NCBI GenBank assembly: GCA_945861345.1
Contig: CAMATX010000023.1
Location: 1 to 33,517, forward strand
Direction of reading: 5' to 3'
DNA length: 33,517 bases
Origin: Comamonas sp. lk
Lineage (GTDB): Bacteria > Pseudomonadota > Gammaproteobacteria > Burkholderiales > Burkholderiaceae_C
Below the pieces are notes generated by a model. That model saw only the letters and a list, made by a program, of their open reading frames with translations, had not been told where the DNA came from and did not search any database. Shown one piece after another: positions 18,225 to 25,886 of this stretch (the stretch's first letter is position 1; each line of letters starts with the position of its first letter). Position numbers and translations under genes: made by a program.

Positions 18225-18869
18225 ATGATCAAACTATGGGTTGGCCTGGGAAACCCGGGCCCTGAGTACGAGGCAACCCGCCACAACGCGGGCTTTTGGT
18301 TTATCGACGGCCTGGCTCGGCTATGGAAAACGCCCTTGCAGTTGGAGCGCAATTACTACGGCCTGGTCGCGCGCACGAGTTTTCAGGGCGAAAGCGTCTT
18401 GCTGCTGCAGCCGCAGACCTATATGAACCTGTCGGGTAAGTCGGTGGGCGCATTGGCGCGGTTTTTCAAAATCAACCCAGACCAAATTCTGGTCGCCCAT
18501 GACGAGTTGGATTTGCCACCCGGCCAGGCCAAGCTCAAATTTGGCGGCAGCCATGCTGGCCACAACGGCTTGCGCGACATCCACGCCCAGCTGGGTACGG
18601 GCGACTACTGGCGCCTGCGTCTGGGCATAGGCCATCCCGGCGACAAGGCAGAAGTGGTGCATTGGGTCTTAAAAAAGCCGGTCCTGGACCACCGCATCGC
18701 GCTGGACCAATGCATTGACCGGGCGCTGGGCGCCGTTCCCGCCCTGATGGCCGGCGACACGCACAAAGCGATGCTGCAAATTCACACAAGTACGCCGCCC
18801 CGGCCTAAACTCGCCAAACCCAAGGAGTCAGAGGCCAGGCCCACGCAGCCCCCCGACTTAGGCGCCTGA
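18225..18869 (+). CDS. pth: Peptidyl-tRNA hydrolase
   Basis: Cleaves peptidyl-tRNA released from stalled ribosomes, recycling tRNA; cytoplasmic. The 214 aa product has the active-site residues N10 (GLGNPGPEY), H20 (ATRHNAGF) and D93 ([10 protein letters not shown]), the [12 protein letters not shown] motif and the [13 protein letters not shown] segment. About 20 residues after the normal end ([24 protein letters not shown]) form a disordered Pro/Lys-rich tail, longer than in E. coli. It lies beyond the rplY terminator, so it needs its own promoter in the 70-bp gap; no clear hexamers were recognised there. Confidence 0.97.
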   Translation: MIKLWVGLGNPGPEYEATRHNAGFWFIDGLARLWKTPLQLERNYYGLVARTSFQGESVLLLQPQTYMNLSGKSVGALARFFKINPDQILVAHDELDLPPGQAKLKFGGSHAGHNGLRDIHAQLGTGDYWRLRLGIGHPGDKAEVVHWVLKKPVLDHRIALDQCIDRALGAVPALMAGDTHKAMLQIHTSTPPRPKLAKPKESEARPTQPPDLGA

Positions 18870-18924
18870 GCCACGGCGGCGCAGAGCGCCGGGCTCGGTT
18901 TGTTGTTTGCATCAGGGAGGAACC

Positions 18925-19395
18925 ATGCGTTTTGTGCCACTTGGCGGGCTTGTGCTCGCGTCATTGATCTCTTGCGCTGCTGTGTCAGCGCAAACCTTGT
19001 ATCGCTGCGGCAACGAGTACCGCGATACCCCGTGCCCCGGTGGCAAGGCCGTCGATACCCAGGACCCGCGCACGCCCGAGCAGCGTGCGCAAACCCTGCA
19101 AGCCAGCGCCAAAGAGGCCGCGTTGGCGGAAAAAATGGAGAACACGCGCCTGGCGGCTGAGGCCACGGCCGCCAAACGCCTGCAAGCGCAGGCCCAGCTG
19201 GCCGCCGCGCAGGCCGCCAAAGAAGAGGCCGCTGCCAAAGCAGCCCAACAAGCGGCTGACAAAGCCCAGGCCCCGCATGCGCACAAAGCGCAAAACGCCA
19301 AAAACCAAAAGTCGGCCTCTAGCGACATCCTTACGGTACGTCTGCCCAAACCACCCAAACCGCCCAAGAACGCGGCCAGCGCCAAAGCGCCGTAG
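18925..19395 (+). CDS. Exported DUF4124-domain protein with coiled-coil tail
   Basis: 156 aa with a signal peptide (MRFVPLGGLVLASLISCAAVSA) followed by the short DUF4124 motif QTLYRCGNEYRDTPCPGG, in which two cysteines probably form a disulfide. The remainder is an Ala/Lys/Glu/Gln-rich helix, likely coiled coil (about residues 60-120), then a Pro/Lys-rich tail with PKPPKPPKN. Probably periplasmic; molecular function unknown for this family. A strong GGGAGG Shine-Dalgarno (18915-18920) fixes the ATG at 18925. It stands alone between pth and the convergent ferredoxin gene. Confidence 0.85.
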   Translation: MRFVPLGGLVLASLISCAAVSAQTLYRCGNEYRDTPCPGGKAVDTQDPRTPEQRAQTLQASAKEAALAEKMENTRLAAEATAAKRLQAQAQLAAAQAAKEEAAAKAAQQAADKAQAPHAHKAQNAKNQKSASSDILTVRLPKPPKPPKNAASAKAP

Positions 19396-19417
19396 CGCCG
19401 TAGCTCAGGCCCGTGGT

Positions 19418-20167
<750 letters not shown>

Positions 20168-20171
<4 letters not shown>

Positions 20172-20827
20172 GCAAGCGCTCCTTCAGCAGGTGGCAGGGA
20201 CGGCAAAACAGAGGTGATCGGCCGCAGCACATGCGCGTGCACGGCGCCGGCTTTGAGGTGGCGGTGCAACGCCCAGCCCAGGGCGGCCAATGCATCGGGC
20301 GCCCAAGCCTGGGGCGCCTCCAAATAAACCTGCCCATTAGCGGCAATGGCCTGGCGCGCCGCTTGCAGCGCGCGCTCCCATAGCGAGGCGGCAAAAGGCG
20401 GGTCCAGAAAAATAATGTGCAGACTCGCCGGTGCCGCCTGGCGCAGGCTGGCGATCCCGTCGCCACGCTGCACACTGACCGCCTGCGCGTCCAGTTGCGT
20501 CACGCTGCGCTTGAGCTGCTCGACCAGGGCGGCATCTTGCTCTACCAGCAGCACCTGCGCGGCGCCGCGCGACGCGGCTTCCAAGCCCAGCGCGCCCGAG
20601 CCGGCAAAGGCGTCCAGGCAACGCAGGCCGCTTAAGTCCTGGCCCAGCCAGTTAAACAAAGTTTCGCGCACACGGTCGGGCGTGGGGCGCAAGCCGGCGG
20701 CGTCTAGCACCTTGAGTTTGCTGCGTTTCCACTGGCCGCCAATGATGCGCACCTGGTGGTTGAGTTTGCTCGGTGCACGCGGCTTGGGCTTGGGCGGCGG
20801 TTTGGCGGCTGATGATTTTGGTCGCAT
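20168..20827 (-). CDS. rsmD: 16S rRNA (guanine(966)-N(2))-methyltransferase RsmD
   Basis: AdoMet-dependent methylation of G966 in 16S rRNA. The 219 aa product has a basic Pro/Lys-rich N-terminus (about 1-22), then VRIIGGQWKRSKLKV, the AdoMet motif LDAFAGSGALGLEAASRGA and the catalytic FLDPPF. ATG at 20827 lacks a Shine-Dalgarno but has GACAAT exactly 6 nt upstream, pointing to leaderless expression. It is the first gene of rsmD-coaD-ferredoxin and diverges from the Nudix gene. Confidence 0.95.
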
Positions 20828-20833
20828 AGCGCT

Positions 20834-20839
20834 ATTGTC
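20834..20839 (-). promoter_or_regulatory. -10 box of rsmD, leaderless arrangement
   Basis: On the minus strand GACAAT (4 of 6 to TATAAT) is followed by AGCGCT and the rsmD ATG at 20827. The same hexamer at the same 6-nt spacing precedes the rlmI-like gene. Confidence 0.45.
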
Positions 20840-20892
20840 GGTGTTCTGGGGCGGCGCCCGCAATGGCGCGCACTGGCCGATAGACTTGCCGC

Positions 20893-20916
20893 ATGGTCCC
20901 TCGCCCTGCTTTATGA
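20893..20916 (+). CDS. Possible 7-codon leader overlapping the Nudix start
   Basis: ATG at 20893 opens a 7-codon reading frame (MVPRPAL) whose TGA overlaps the Nudix-gene ATG as ATGA. TAGACT lies exactly 6 nt before this ATG, like the leaderless -10 boxes elsewhere in the window. If real, ribosomes finishing the leader would restart on the Nudix gene, which has no Shine-Dalgarno. A frame this short is easily produced by chance. Confidence 0.3.
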   Translation: MVPRPAL

Positions 20917-21752
20917 CACCAGCACTTTCACCATCCCACACGGCGGTTTTGCGCCAGGTCTTGGAGGGTGCTCGCCACAGCGTGCCGCCGCAGGCGCGCC
21001 GCTGGGCTCTGGACGATGTGCACCTGGGCTGGTTGCCGCCTGCCAATGATGCGGCGCTCGCCGCCGTGCTGCCCGGCACGCGCTGGGATGGCCATCAGCG
21101 CATCTGGCCCGCGGGTGCTTGGACGCCCGCGCAGCGCTCCGAGGCGCTGCAGACGGCAGCCGAGCAGCTGCACCGCCAAGGCCTGATCAGCGGCTGGCGC
21201 AACGAGGCCTACAGTTTTTGGGGCGATACCGGCGGACAGCCGCACCCTGGCCTGCCGGAATATTTCCGCCTCGAGCGTGCCGCGTTTCGGTTTTTGGGTT
21301 TGCGTAGCCACGCCGTGCATATCAACGGATTTACGGTAGACGGCCGCATGTGGTGCGGTCGCCGGGCGCTGAGCAAAGCCACCGACCCGGGCCGCTTGGA
21401 CAATCTGGCTGCGGGCGGTCTGGCGGCTGGCGAAACCGTGCTGGGCTGCGCAGTGCGCGAACTCTATGAGGAAGCGGGACTGCCCGACAGCGTGGCTGCG
21501 CAGGTGCGGCCCTTAGGCCACACCACCGCCGCACGCATGGAGCGCGAGGGCTGGCACGAGGAAACTTTGCTGGTCTTTCATTTGCTGCTGCCTGACGGTG
21601 TGCAGCCGCGCAATACCGACGGCGAAGTGAGCGGCTTTGAATGCTTGGGCGTCGATGAGGTCATCGAGCGCATCGTGGCGCGCGATTTTTCGGACGACGC
21701 GGCCTGTGTGGTGGCCTGGGGCTTGTTGCAGCGCCACGCCGATTCATGCTAG
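20913..21752 (+). CDS. DUF4743-domain Nudix hydrolase
   Basis: 279 aa with an N-terminal DUF4743-like region (about 1-125, including GWRNEAYSFWGD) and a C-terminal Nudix domain. The Nudix box is complete: GGLAAGETVLGCAVRELYEEAGL fits G-x5-E-x7-R-E-U-x-E-E-x-G-U at about 167-189, so it should hydrolyse a nucleoside diphosphate-linked compound. Relatives are sometimes annotated as thiamine-pyrophosphokinase-linked Nudix proteins acting on damaged thiamine diphosphate; substrate here is not shown. ATG at 20913 lacks a Shine-Dalgarno and may be coupled to a 7-codon leader. Its TAG overlaps the stop of the convergent amidotransferase gene within one CTAG. Confidence 0.9.
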   Translation: MTPALSPSHTAVLRQVLEGARHSVPPQARRWALDDVHLGWLPPANDAALAAVLPGTRWDGHQRIWPAGAWTPAQRSEALQTAAEQLHRQGLISGWRNEAYSFWGDTGGQPHPGLPEYFRLERAAFRFLGLRSHAVHINGFTVDGRMWCGRRALSKATDPGRLDNLAAGGLAAGETVLGCAVRELYEEAGLPDSVAAQVRPLGHTTAARMEREGWHEETLLVFHLLLPDGVQPRNTDGEVSGFECLGVDEVIERIVARDFSDDAACVVAWGLLQRHADSC

Positions 21753-22516
21753 CGCGCGCCGGCCGCCTGCAAAAAATCGTGCAGCAAAGCGCTGTCATCG
21801 AGCACGCCGTACTCGGATTTATGAAATTCCGGATGCCATTGCACCGCAGCGATCCATGCATTGCCCCGGTGGCGAATGGCCTCGATGGTGCCGTCTTCCG
21901 GGCAAAAGGCTTCGACCACAAAATCGGGTGCCAGGTCTTTAATGCCCTGGTGGTGAATGCTGTTGATTTTTTCGCTGGCAGCGGCGCCTAGCAAGCTGTC
22001 CAGCCGGGTACCGGCCACCACCTGCACGGGGTGAAAGTGGCGGTCATAGGCCTGGCCATCGCGGTGCAGGCGGGCCTGCGGGTGCTGGGTGCTGATGTCT
22101 TGGTAGAGCGTGCCGCCGTAGGTCACATTGACTACTTGCAGCCCCCGGCAAATCCCAAATACCGGTTTGCCCGCCGCGACAAAGGCGCGAATCAATTCCA
22201 TCTCGTAGAGGTCGCGTGCTCGGTCCCCAGCCCAGTCCGGGCGCAAGGGCTCCTCGCCGTAGCTGGTGGGCGACATGTCCACACCACCATGCAGCACCAG
22301 ACCGTCCAGCCACTGCGCGTAGTGCTGGGCCGTGACATCGCCGCGTGCGGTATCGCCTACCAGTGCGGGCACCAAGACCGGCATGGCACCCCCTGCCATG
22401 AGCCAGTGTGGCACGGATTGCTCCAGGTATTGCAGGGTTTTTTGTGCAAATGCGGGGCGCTGGGGGTCGGGATACAAAAAGCAGGCGCTAACGCCAATTT
22501 TGGGACGGTGGTGCAT
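21749..22516 (-). CDS. Class I glutamine-amidotransferase-like hydrolase (peptidase C26, PuuD-like)
   Basis: 255 aa cytoplasmic hydrolase of the gamma-glutamyl-gamma-aminobutyrate hydrolase type, which releases glutamate from gamma-glutamyl compounds in putrescine degradation. The triad is intact: nucleophile Cys123 in GICRG, His228 and Glu230 in WHPEF; the GLVLHGGVDMSP segment forms the oxyanion region. No other putrescine genes are nearby, so the substrate is open. It follows the rlmI-like gene by 9 bp; TAAAAT overlapping that gene's stop lies 6 nt before the ATG and no Shine-Dalgarno is seen, so it may have its own leaderless transcript. Confidence 0.92.
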   Translation of the reverse strand: MHHRPKIGVSACFLYPDPQRPAFAQKTLQYLEQSVPHWLMAGGAMPVLVPALVGDTARGDVTAQHYAQWLDGLVLHGGVDMSPTSYGEEPLRPDWAGDRARDLYEMELIRAFVAAGKPVFGICRGLQVVNVTYGGTLYQDISTQHPQARLHRDGQAYDRHFHPVQVVAGTRLDSLLGAAASEKINSIHHQGIKDLAPDFVVEAFCPEDGTIEAIRHRGNAWIAAVQWHPEFHKSEYGVLDDSALLHDFLQAAGAR

Positions 22517-22522
22517 GCCCCA

Positions 22523-22528
22523 ATTTTA
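22523..22528 (-). promoter_or_regulatory. -10 box of the amidotransferase gene, leaderless arrangement
   Basis: On the minus strand TAAAAT (5 of 6) overlaps the stop codon of the upstream methyltransferase gene and is followed by TGGGGC and the ATG at 22516. Confidence 0.45.
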
Positions 22529-23713
22529 TCGGGTGGTACGCACCACCACCAAACCTTTGAGGTACTCGCCTTCTGGGAAGCTCAGCGTCATCGGGTGGTC
22601 GGGCGCAGCGCCCAGGCGCTCGCTGATAAACCCGTCCACGCCCGCGTCCGCGCCCGCCGAGGCGACAATTTTGTGGAACAGGTCCGCGCTGATGCCGCCC
22701 GAGCAGGAAAAAGTAAACAACACGCCGCCGGGCTCCAGAATCCGCAAGGCCAGGCGGTTGATGTCTTTGTAAGCGCGCGCGGCCCGCTCGGCATGCGCCA
22801 CCGTGGGCGCTAGCTTGGGCGGATCGAGCACGATGGCGTCAAAGCTGCGCCCCTCTTTGGCCAGGCGGCGCAAGCTGGCGTTGACATCGGCATCGATGAA
22901 ATCCGTGCGCTCACTGGCAAAGCCGTTGCGCGCCACATTGCTGGCCGCCAGCGCCAGCGCTGGCGCTGAGGAATCGATGGAGGTGACATGCGCCGCGCCG
23001 CCGGCCAGTGCGGCCACGCTAAAGCCGCCGGTGTAGCAATAGCAATTGAGCACGCGCTGCGACTGCAGGCGCTGCACATACTGGGCAAAGCGCTGGCGGC
23101 TGTCGCGCTGGTCCAGGTAATAGCCCGTCTTGTGCCCTTGCGCGATGTCCAGGCCCAGTTGCCAGCCGTGTTCGCGCAGCACCAGGGCCACCTCGCCCTG
23201 GCCGCGCAGCCAGCCCACGCGGGTGTCCAGGCCTTCCAGACCCCGGCTGCTGGCGTCCGAGCGCTCATAGAGTTTGGTGAGGCCGGTACGGGCCAGCAGC
23301 GCATCGGCAATGCTGTCCTTCCAGCGCTCGCAACCGGCCGCGCCAAACTGGGCCACCAAAGTGTCGCCATACCGGTCCACGATCAGGCCGGGCAAGCCGT
23401 CCGATTCGCCATGCACCAGACGCAGCGCGTCGCTGTCGATACCCAAGTGCGTGCGCGCTGCAATGGCCGTGGCGATTCGGGCATCAAAAAACTGGGTATC
23501 GATGCGCTGGGCTTCGTCAAAACTCCAGATGCGCGCCCGGATGCGCGACTGCGGGCTAAAGGCCGCCCAAGCCAAAAATTCTCCCTCATGGCCCTCGACC
23601 CGTACCGTTTCGCCGCTATCGCCACCGCCCTTGGCAATCGCCGATTCAAATATCCAGGGGTGTTTGCGCAGCAAAGAGCGTTCTTTGCCTGGGCGGAGTC
23701 TGAGGGTTTTCAT
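22526..23713 (-). CDS. rlmI: Class I rRNA (cytosine-C5) methyltransferase, RlmI-like
   Basis: AdoMet-dependent methyltransferase related to E. coli RlmI, which makes m5C1962 of 23S rRNA. The 395 aa product has an N-terminal PUA domain (LRLRPGKERSLLRKHPWIFESAIAKGG onward, about 1-75), a linker region with DRYGDTLVAQF, and a Rossmann domain with motif NCYCYTGGFSVAALAGGAAHVTSID, catalytic-region DPPK (IVLDPPKLAP) and FTFSCSGG with the conserved Cys. Length is normal. ATG at 23713 has no Shine-Dalgarno and GACAAT is 6 nt upstream. A perfect 20-bp palindrome lies in the coding sequence at 22949-22968. Confidence 0.93.
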   Translation of the reverse strand: MKTLRLRPGKERSLLRKHPWIFESAIAKGGGDSGETVRVEGHEGEFLAWAAFSPQSRIRARIWSFDEAQRIDTQFFDARIATAIAARTHLGIDSDALRLVHGESDGLPGLIVDRYGDTLVAQFGAAGCERWKDSIADALLARTGLTKLYERSDASSRGLEGLDTRVGWLRGQGEVALVLREHGWQLGLDIAQGHKTGYYLDQRDSRQRFAQYVQRLQSQRVLNCYCYTGGFSVAALAGGAAHVTSIDSSAPALALAASNVARNGFASERTDFIDADVNASLRRLAKEGRSFDAIVLDPPKLAPTVAHAERAARAYKDINRLALRILEPGGVLFTFSCSGGISADLFHKIVASAGADAGVDGFISERLGAAPDHPMTLSFPEGEYLKGLVVVRTTR

Positions 23714-23719
23714 GGGGGC

Positions 23720-23725
23720 ATTGTC
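23720..23725 (-). promoter_or_regulatory. -10 box of the rlmI-like gene, leaderless arrangement
   Basis: On the minus strand GACAAT is followed by GCCCCC and the ATG at 23713, the same hexamer and spacing as at rsmD. Confidence 0.45.
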
Positions 23726-23820
23726 GCTGGCGCGGCAGGGTGCAAACGGGTGGGGCACCTACCACCGTCGTGGCACCATTGCATGATAATGGAATGCGTT
23801 AACGTTATAAAAATAGAAAA

Positions 23821-23826
23821 TATTTT
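23821..23826 (+). promoter_or_regulatory. -10 box of the 23833 gene, leaderless arrangement
   Basis: TATTTT (4 of 6) is followed by CCCGAC and the ATG at 23833. It lies in an unusually AT-rich stretch (about 23781-23826) that also contains the palindrome CGTTAACG (23797-23804), a possible regulator site. Confidence 0.35.
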
Positions 23827-23832
23827 CCCGAC

Positions 23833-24501
23833 ATGACAATCAGTGAGTACCACAAAGAGGCGCAATGGAAGGTCTTAGAACGCTATCGCTTACTGGCTGC
23901 GGCGCTTGTGCTTTTTCTGCACTTGGCTTTTCTACTCGCTTTGAAAGGCATGCCCTTACCCAGGGCGCCAGTGCATGCGCCCCGATTAGCGCCGACGGTG
24001 CTGGTGCTGCTACCTTCCTTGCAACCTCCGATGACGCCGCCAATGCGGCCTGAACGCAGGCTTTCCATCGATCCAACCCCAAAAGAGCGCTTTTCTCCCC
24101 TGCCTATCACTTCACCGCCCGCTGCTGCATCGGGTCCTGCGGTGATAAGTCCTGAGGCGCAAACTGCTGCCGCGCCTGGGCCAGCTGCCACCGAGGCTTC
24201 CAAGCCCTTGAATCTCAGCTTGTCGCGCGAAGCGCTGCGCGCCTTACCCTCTGCATCAACGCCTTTGGTGCCGCCATCCCGATTGCCGCTGACCACGGAG
24301 CAGCGCATTGCCAAGACCTTGGCGCTCAACGCGAGCGGGCCCTGGGTGGAAGAACGCTTGGACATAGATCATGTGCGCTACCGAAATGGTGACCTTTGCA
24401 TCACCTATACCCGTCCAGTGACCTCCGCTCTTTTCCCCTTTGACGCGTATGCGCAGCGCGTACCTTGGTCCTCACCGGGCGTGCAGGCGTGCCCGAACTG
24501 A
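23833..24501 (+). CDS. Unrecognised proline-rich single-span membrane protein
   Basis: 222 aa protein I do not recognise. A short cytoplasmic N-terminus is followed by one membrane segment (about residues 19-38, LLAAALVLFLHLAFLLALKG), then a long Pro/Ala/Ser-rich periplasmic linker (about 40-150) and a compact C-terminal part (about 150-222) with TEQRIAKTLALNASGPWVEERLDIDHVRYRNGDLCITYTRP and a final VQACPN. The N-in/C-out topology with a Pro-rich arm resembles TonB, but no YP-type TonB C-terminal domain is evident. The two cysteines (CITY, QACPN) may pair. It stands alone between the rlmI-like gene and the convergent sulfur module. No Shine-Dalgarno; a possible -10 box is 6 nt from the ATG. 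Confidence 0.75.
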   Translation: MTISEYHKEAQWKVLERYRLLAAALVLFLHLAFLLALKGMPLPRAPVHAPRLAPTVLVLLPSLQPPMTPPMRPERRLSIDPTPKERFSPLPITSPPAAASGPAVISPEAQTAAAPGPAATEASKPLNLSLSREALRALPSASTPLVPPSRLPLTTEQRIAKTLALNASGPWVEERLDIDHVRYRNGDLCITYTRPVTSALFPFDAYAQRVPWSSPGVQACPN

Positions 24502-24564
24502 CGGGGCTAGCGGTTTAGGAGGCCCAATCCTTTGCCTGGCAGCGATGCCTTAGGGCTTGTGCAA

Positions 24565-25020
24565 TCAACCGGTCGTGCCACGCGCTTCAAGCAGTTGCGC
24601 AGCCTGCGCACGCCGCTCGCGCACTTCAAAAATCAGCATGCCAATGAGCATAAAGACCACAAACCAAATCGCTTTGCTTTGCCCAGCGGCCATAGACACC
24701 AGCGCCGGTCCGGGGCAAAACCCGGCAAGCCCCCATCCGGCACCAAATAAAAGCGAGCCAAGCACCAAACGCTTGTCGATCACTTCATGGTCGGGCACGC
24801 GCAGGTCAGCACCGAAAAAGCTCAGGCTGCGTTTTTTGGCCAGAGAAAAGGCAAACACCCCAAGCGCAATAGCGCCGCCCATCACCAGCGCCAAGGAAGG
24901 ATCCCACAGGCCCGCTACATCCAAAAAGCCCAGCACTTTGCCGGGGTCGGTCATGCCCGAGAGCATCAGGCCCAAGCCGAATATCAGGCCTACGAAAAAT
25001 TCAGTAACACGGTGTTGCAT
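24565..25020 (-). CDS. YeeE/YedE half-transporter, C-terminal-type half (PmpB-like)
   Basis: 151 aa integral membrane protein with about four hydrophobic segments. It carries the conserved GWGLAGFCPGPALVS segment whose Cys is part of the sulfur-relay path in YeeE/TsuA thiosulfate transporters. In one-piece YeeE both halves are on one chain; here they are separate genes 12 bp apart, as in the bigR-linked pmpAB pair of Xylella and Agrobacterium. With the upstream half it probably moves a sulfur compound across the inner membrane (direction not shown). Last gene of the minus-strand unit after the BigR-type regulator. Confidence 0.9.
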   Translation of the reverse strand: MQHRVTEFFVGLIFGLGLMLSGMTDPGKVLGFLDVAGLWDPSLALVMGGAIALGVFAFSLAKKRSLSFFGADLRVPDHEVIDKRLVLGSLLFGAGWGLAGFCPGPALVSMAAGQSKAIWFVVFMLIGMLIFEVRERRAQAAQLLEARGTTG

Positions 25021-25032
25021 AGCGATGACTCT

Positions 25033-25470
25033 TTAGAGTGCGTGGCGTACGAGGAACACGATGGCAAAGCCGGCGGCCATAAAGCTCAAGGTGGCGACCA
25101 GGGAACGGGGCGAGAGGCGCGAGAGCCCGCACACGCCGTGGCCACTGGTGCAGCCCGAGGCGTAGCGCGTACCCAGGCCGACCAGCACGCCGGCCACGGC
25201 GATCACTGGCTCAGTCGCGTCGATGCGCACCACAGGCAGGAATTCGGGGGGCATCAAGGCCGCAAACACCAGCGGTGCCGCGCCCATGCCCAGCAGGAAT
25301 GACACGCGCCAGGTGATATCGCCCCTGCGCGGGGCCAACAGACCGCCCAAAATGCCGCTGATGCCCAAAATCCGGCCATTAAGCAGGAAGAACATGGCCG
25401 AAGCAATGCCTAGCAAAATTCCGCCGCCCAGCGAGGTCCAGGGCGTGAAGTGAATCCAGTCGATGTTCAT
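25033..25470 (-). CDS. YeeE/YedE half-transporter, N-terminal-type half (PmpA-like)
   Basis: 145 aa inner-membrane protein with about four hydrophobic segments. The motif [21 protein letters not shown] contains the conserved GCTSGHG-C cysteines of the YeeE/YedE sulfur-transport family. ATG at 25470 ([11 protein letters not shown]) overlaps the stop of the upstream regulator gene by 4 bp, so translation is coupled; the second half follows 12 bp later. It is inferred to form one transporter with that half, used in sulfide or persulfide tolerance under control of the adjacent repressor. Confidence 0.9.
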   Translation of the reverse strand: MNIDWIHFTPWTSLGGGILLGIASAMFFLLNGRILGISGILGGLLAPRRGDITWRVSFLLGMGAAPLVFAALMPPEFLPVVRIDATEPVIAVAGVLVGLGTRYASGCTSGHGVCGLSRLSPRSLVATLSFMAAGFAIVFLVRHAL

Positions 25471-25793
25471 AGCGCCCCCTTTTCGGTAGAACAAAATTGT
25501 TCGTACAGCACCTGGATCAGGGCCAAGGCCTGCACACTGCTGAGCTGGTAGTAAATATTTTTGCCCTCGCGCCGGGTGCTGACCAGCTCCTCATCGCGCA
25601 AAACGGTCAGCTGCTGCGACAAGGTCGGCTGCACAATGCCCAGCGCTGCCTCCATTTCACCCACCCGCATTTCGCCCTGGGCGAGCTGGCACACAATCAT
25701 CAAGCGGTCCGGGTTGGACAGGACTTTGAGCAGGCGGCAGGCCTGCCCGGCGGCTTGCTGCATGTCCTGCAAACTCAGCGAAACTTTATTCAT
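25467..25793 (-). CDS. bigR: BigR/SqrR-type ArsR-family persulfide-sensing repressor
   Basis: 108 aa ArsR/SmtB-family winged-helix repressor. Residues about 25-85 form the DNA-binding domain, with recognition helix QPTLSQQLTVLRDEELV and wing STRREGKNIYYQL. It aligns closely, from memory, with Xylella BigR, and has the two redox cysteines that sense reactive sulfur by disulfide/polysulfide formation: Cys35 (IVCQLA) and Cys101 (EQFCSTEKG). A third cysteine is at 19. ATG at 25793 has GGAG about 9 nt upstream; a TTG start at 25808 is less likely. It heads the minus-strand regulator-transporter operon and diverges from the dioxygenase gene across an AT-rich dyad that is its likely operator. Confidence 0.93.
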   Translation of the reverse strand: MNKVSLSLQDMQQAAGQACRLLKVLSNPDRLMIVCQLAQGEMRVGEMEAALGIVQPTLSQQLTVLRDEELVSTRREGKNIYYQLSSVQALALIQVLYEQFCSTEKGAL

Positions 25794-25819
25794 CAGCGCG
25801 CTCCACAATTCATTTTTTC

Positions 25820-25858
25820 ATAGTATATTTAATTTTAATATATCAGTTTATATACTAT
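25820..25858. promoter_or_regulatory. Mirror-symmetric divergent promoter/operator of the sulfide module
   Basis: Perfect 9-bp arms ATAGTATAT (25820-25828) and ATATACTAT (25850-25858) are 21 bp apart. Each arm contains a -10-like TATACT: plus strand 25851-25856 towards the dioxygenase, minus strand 25827-25822 towards the regulator. Between them an imperfect dyad spans 25824-25842 (TATATT at the left, AATATA at the right), matching the AT-rich type of site bound by BigR. Expected start sites leave short leaders with good Shine-Dalgarno sequences on both sides. Confidence 0.7.
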
Positions 25859-25886
25859 CCGAACATTAATTGAGGAGCTTGCCGCC

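Noticed and set aside
20828-21079. Upstream extension of the rsmD frame
   Set aside because: Runs antisense into the Nudix gene; RsmD homology and the -10 box fit ATG 20827.
23865-24053. 62-codon frame with an AGAGG Shine-Dalgarno inside the 23833 gene
   Set aside because: Out of frame with the longer gene, no family features, and the larger frame encodes a coherent membrane segment and domain.
25497-25823. 108-codon plus-strand frame opposite the BigR-type gene
   Set aside because: Antisense shadow; the minus strand encodes a well-conserved ArsR-family protein with both sensing cysteines.
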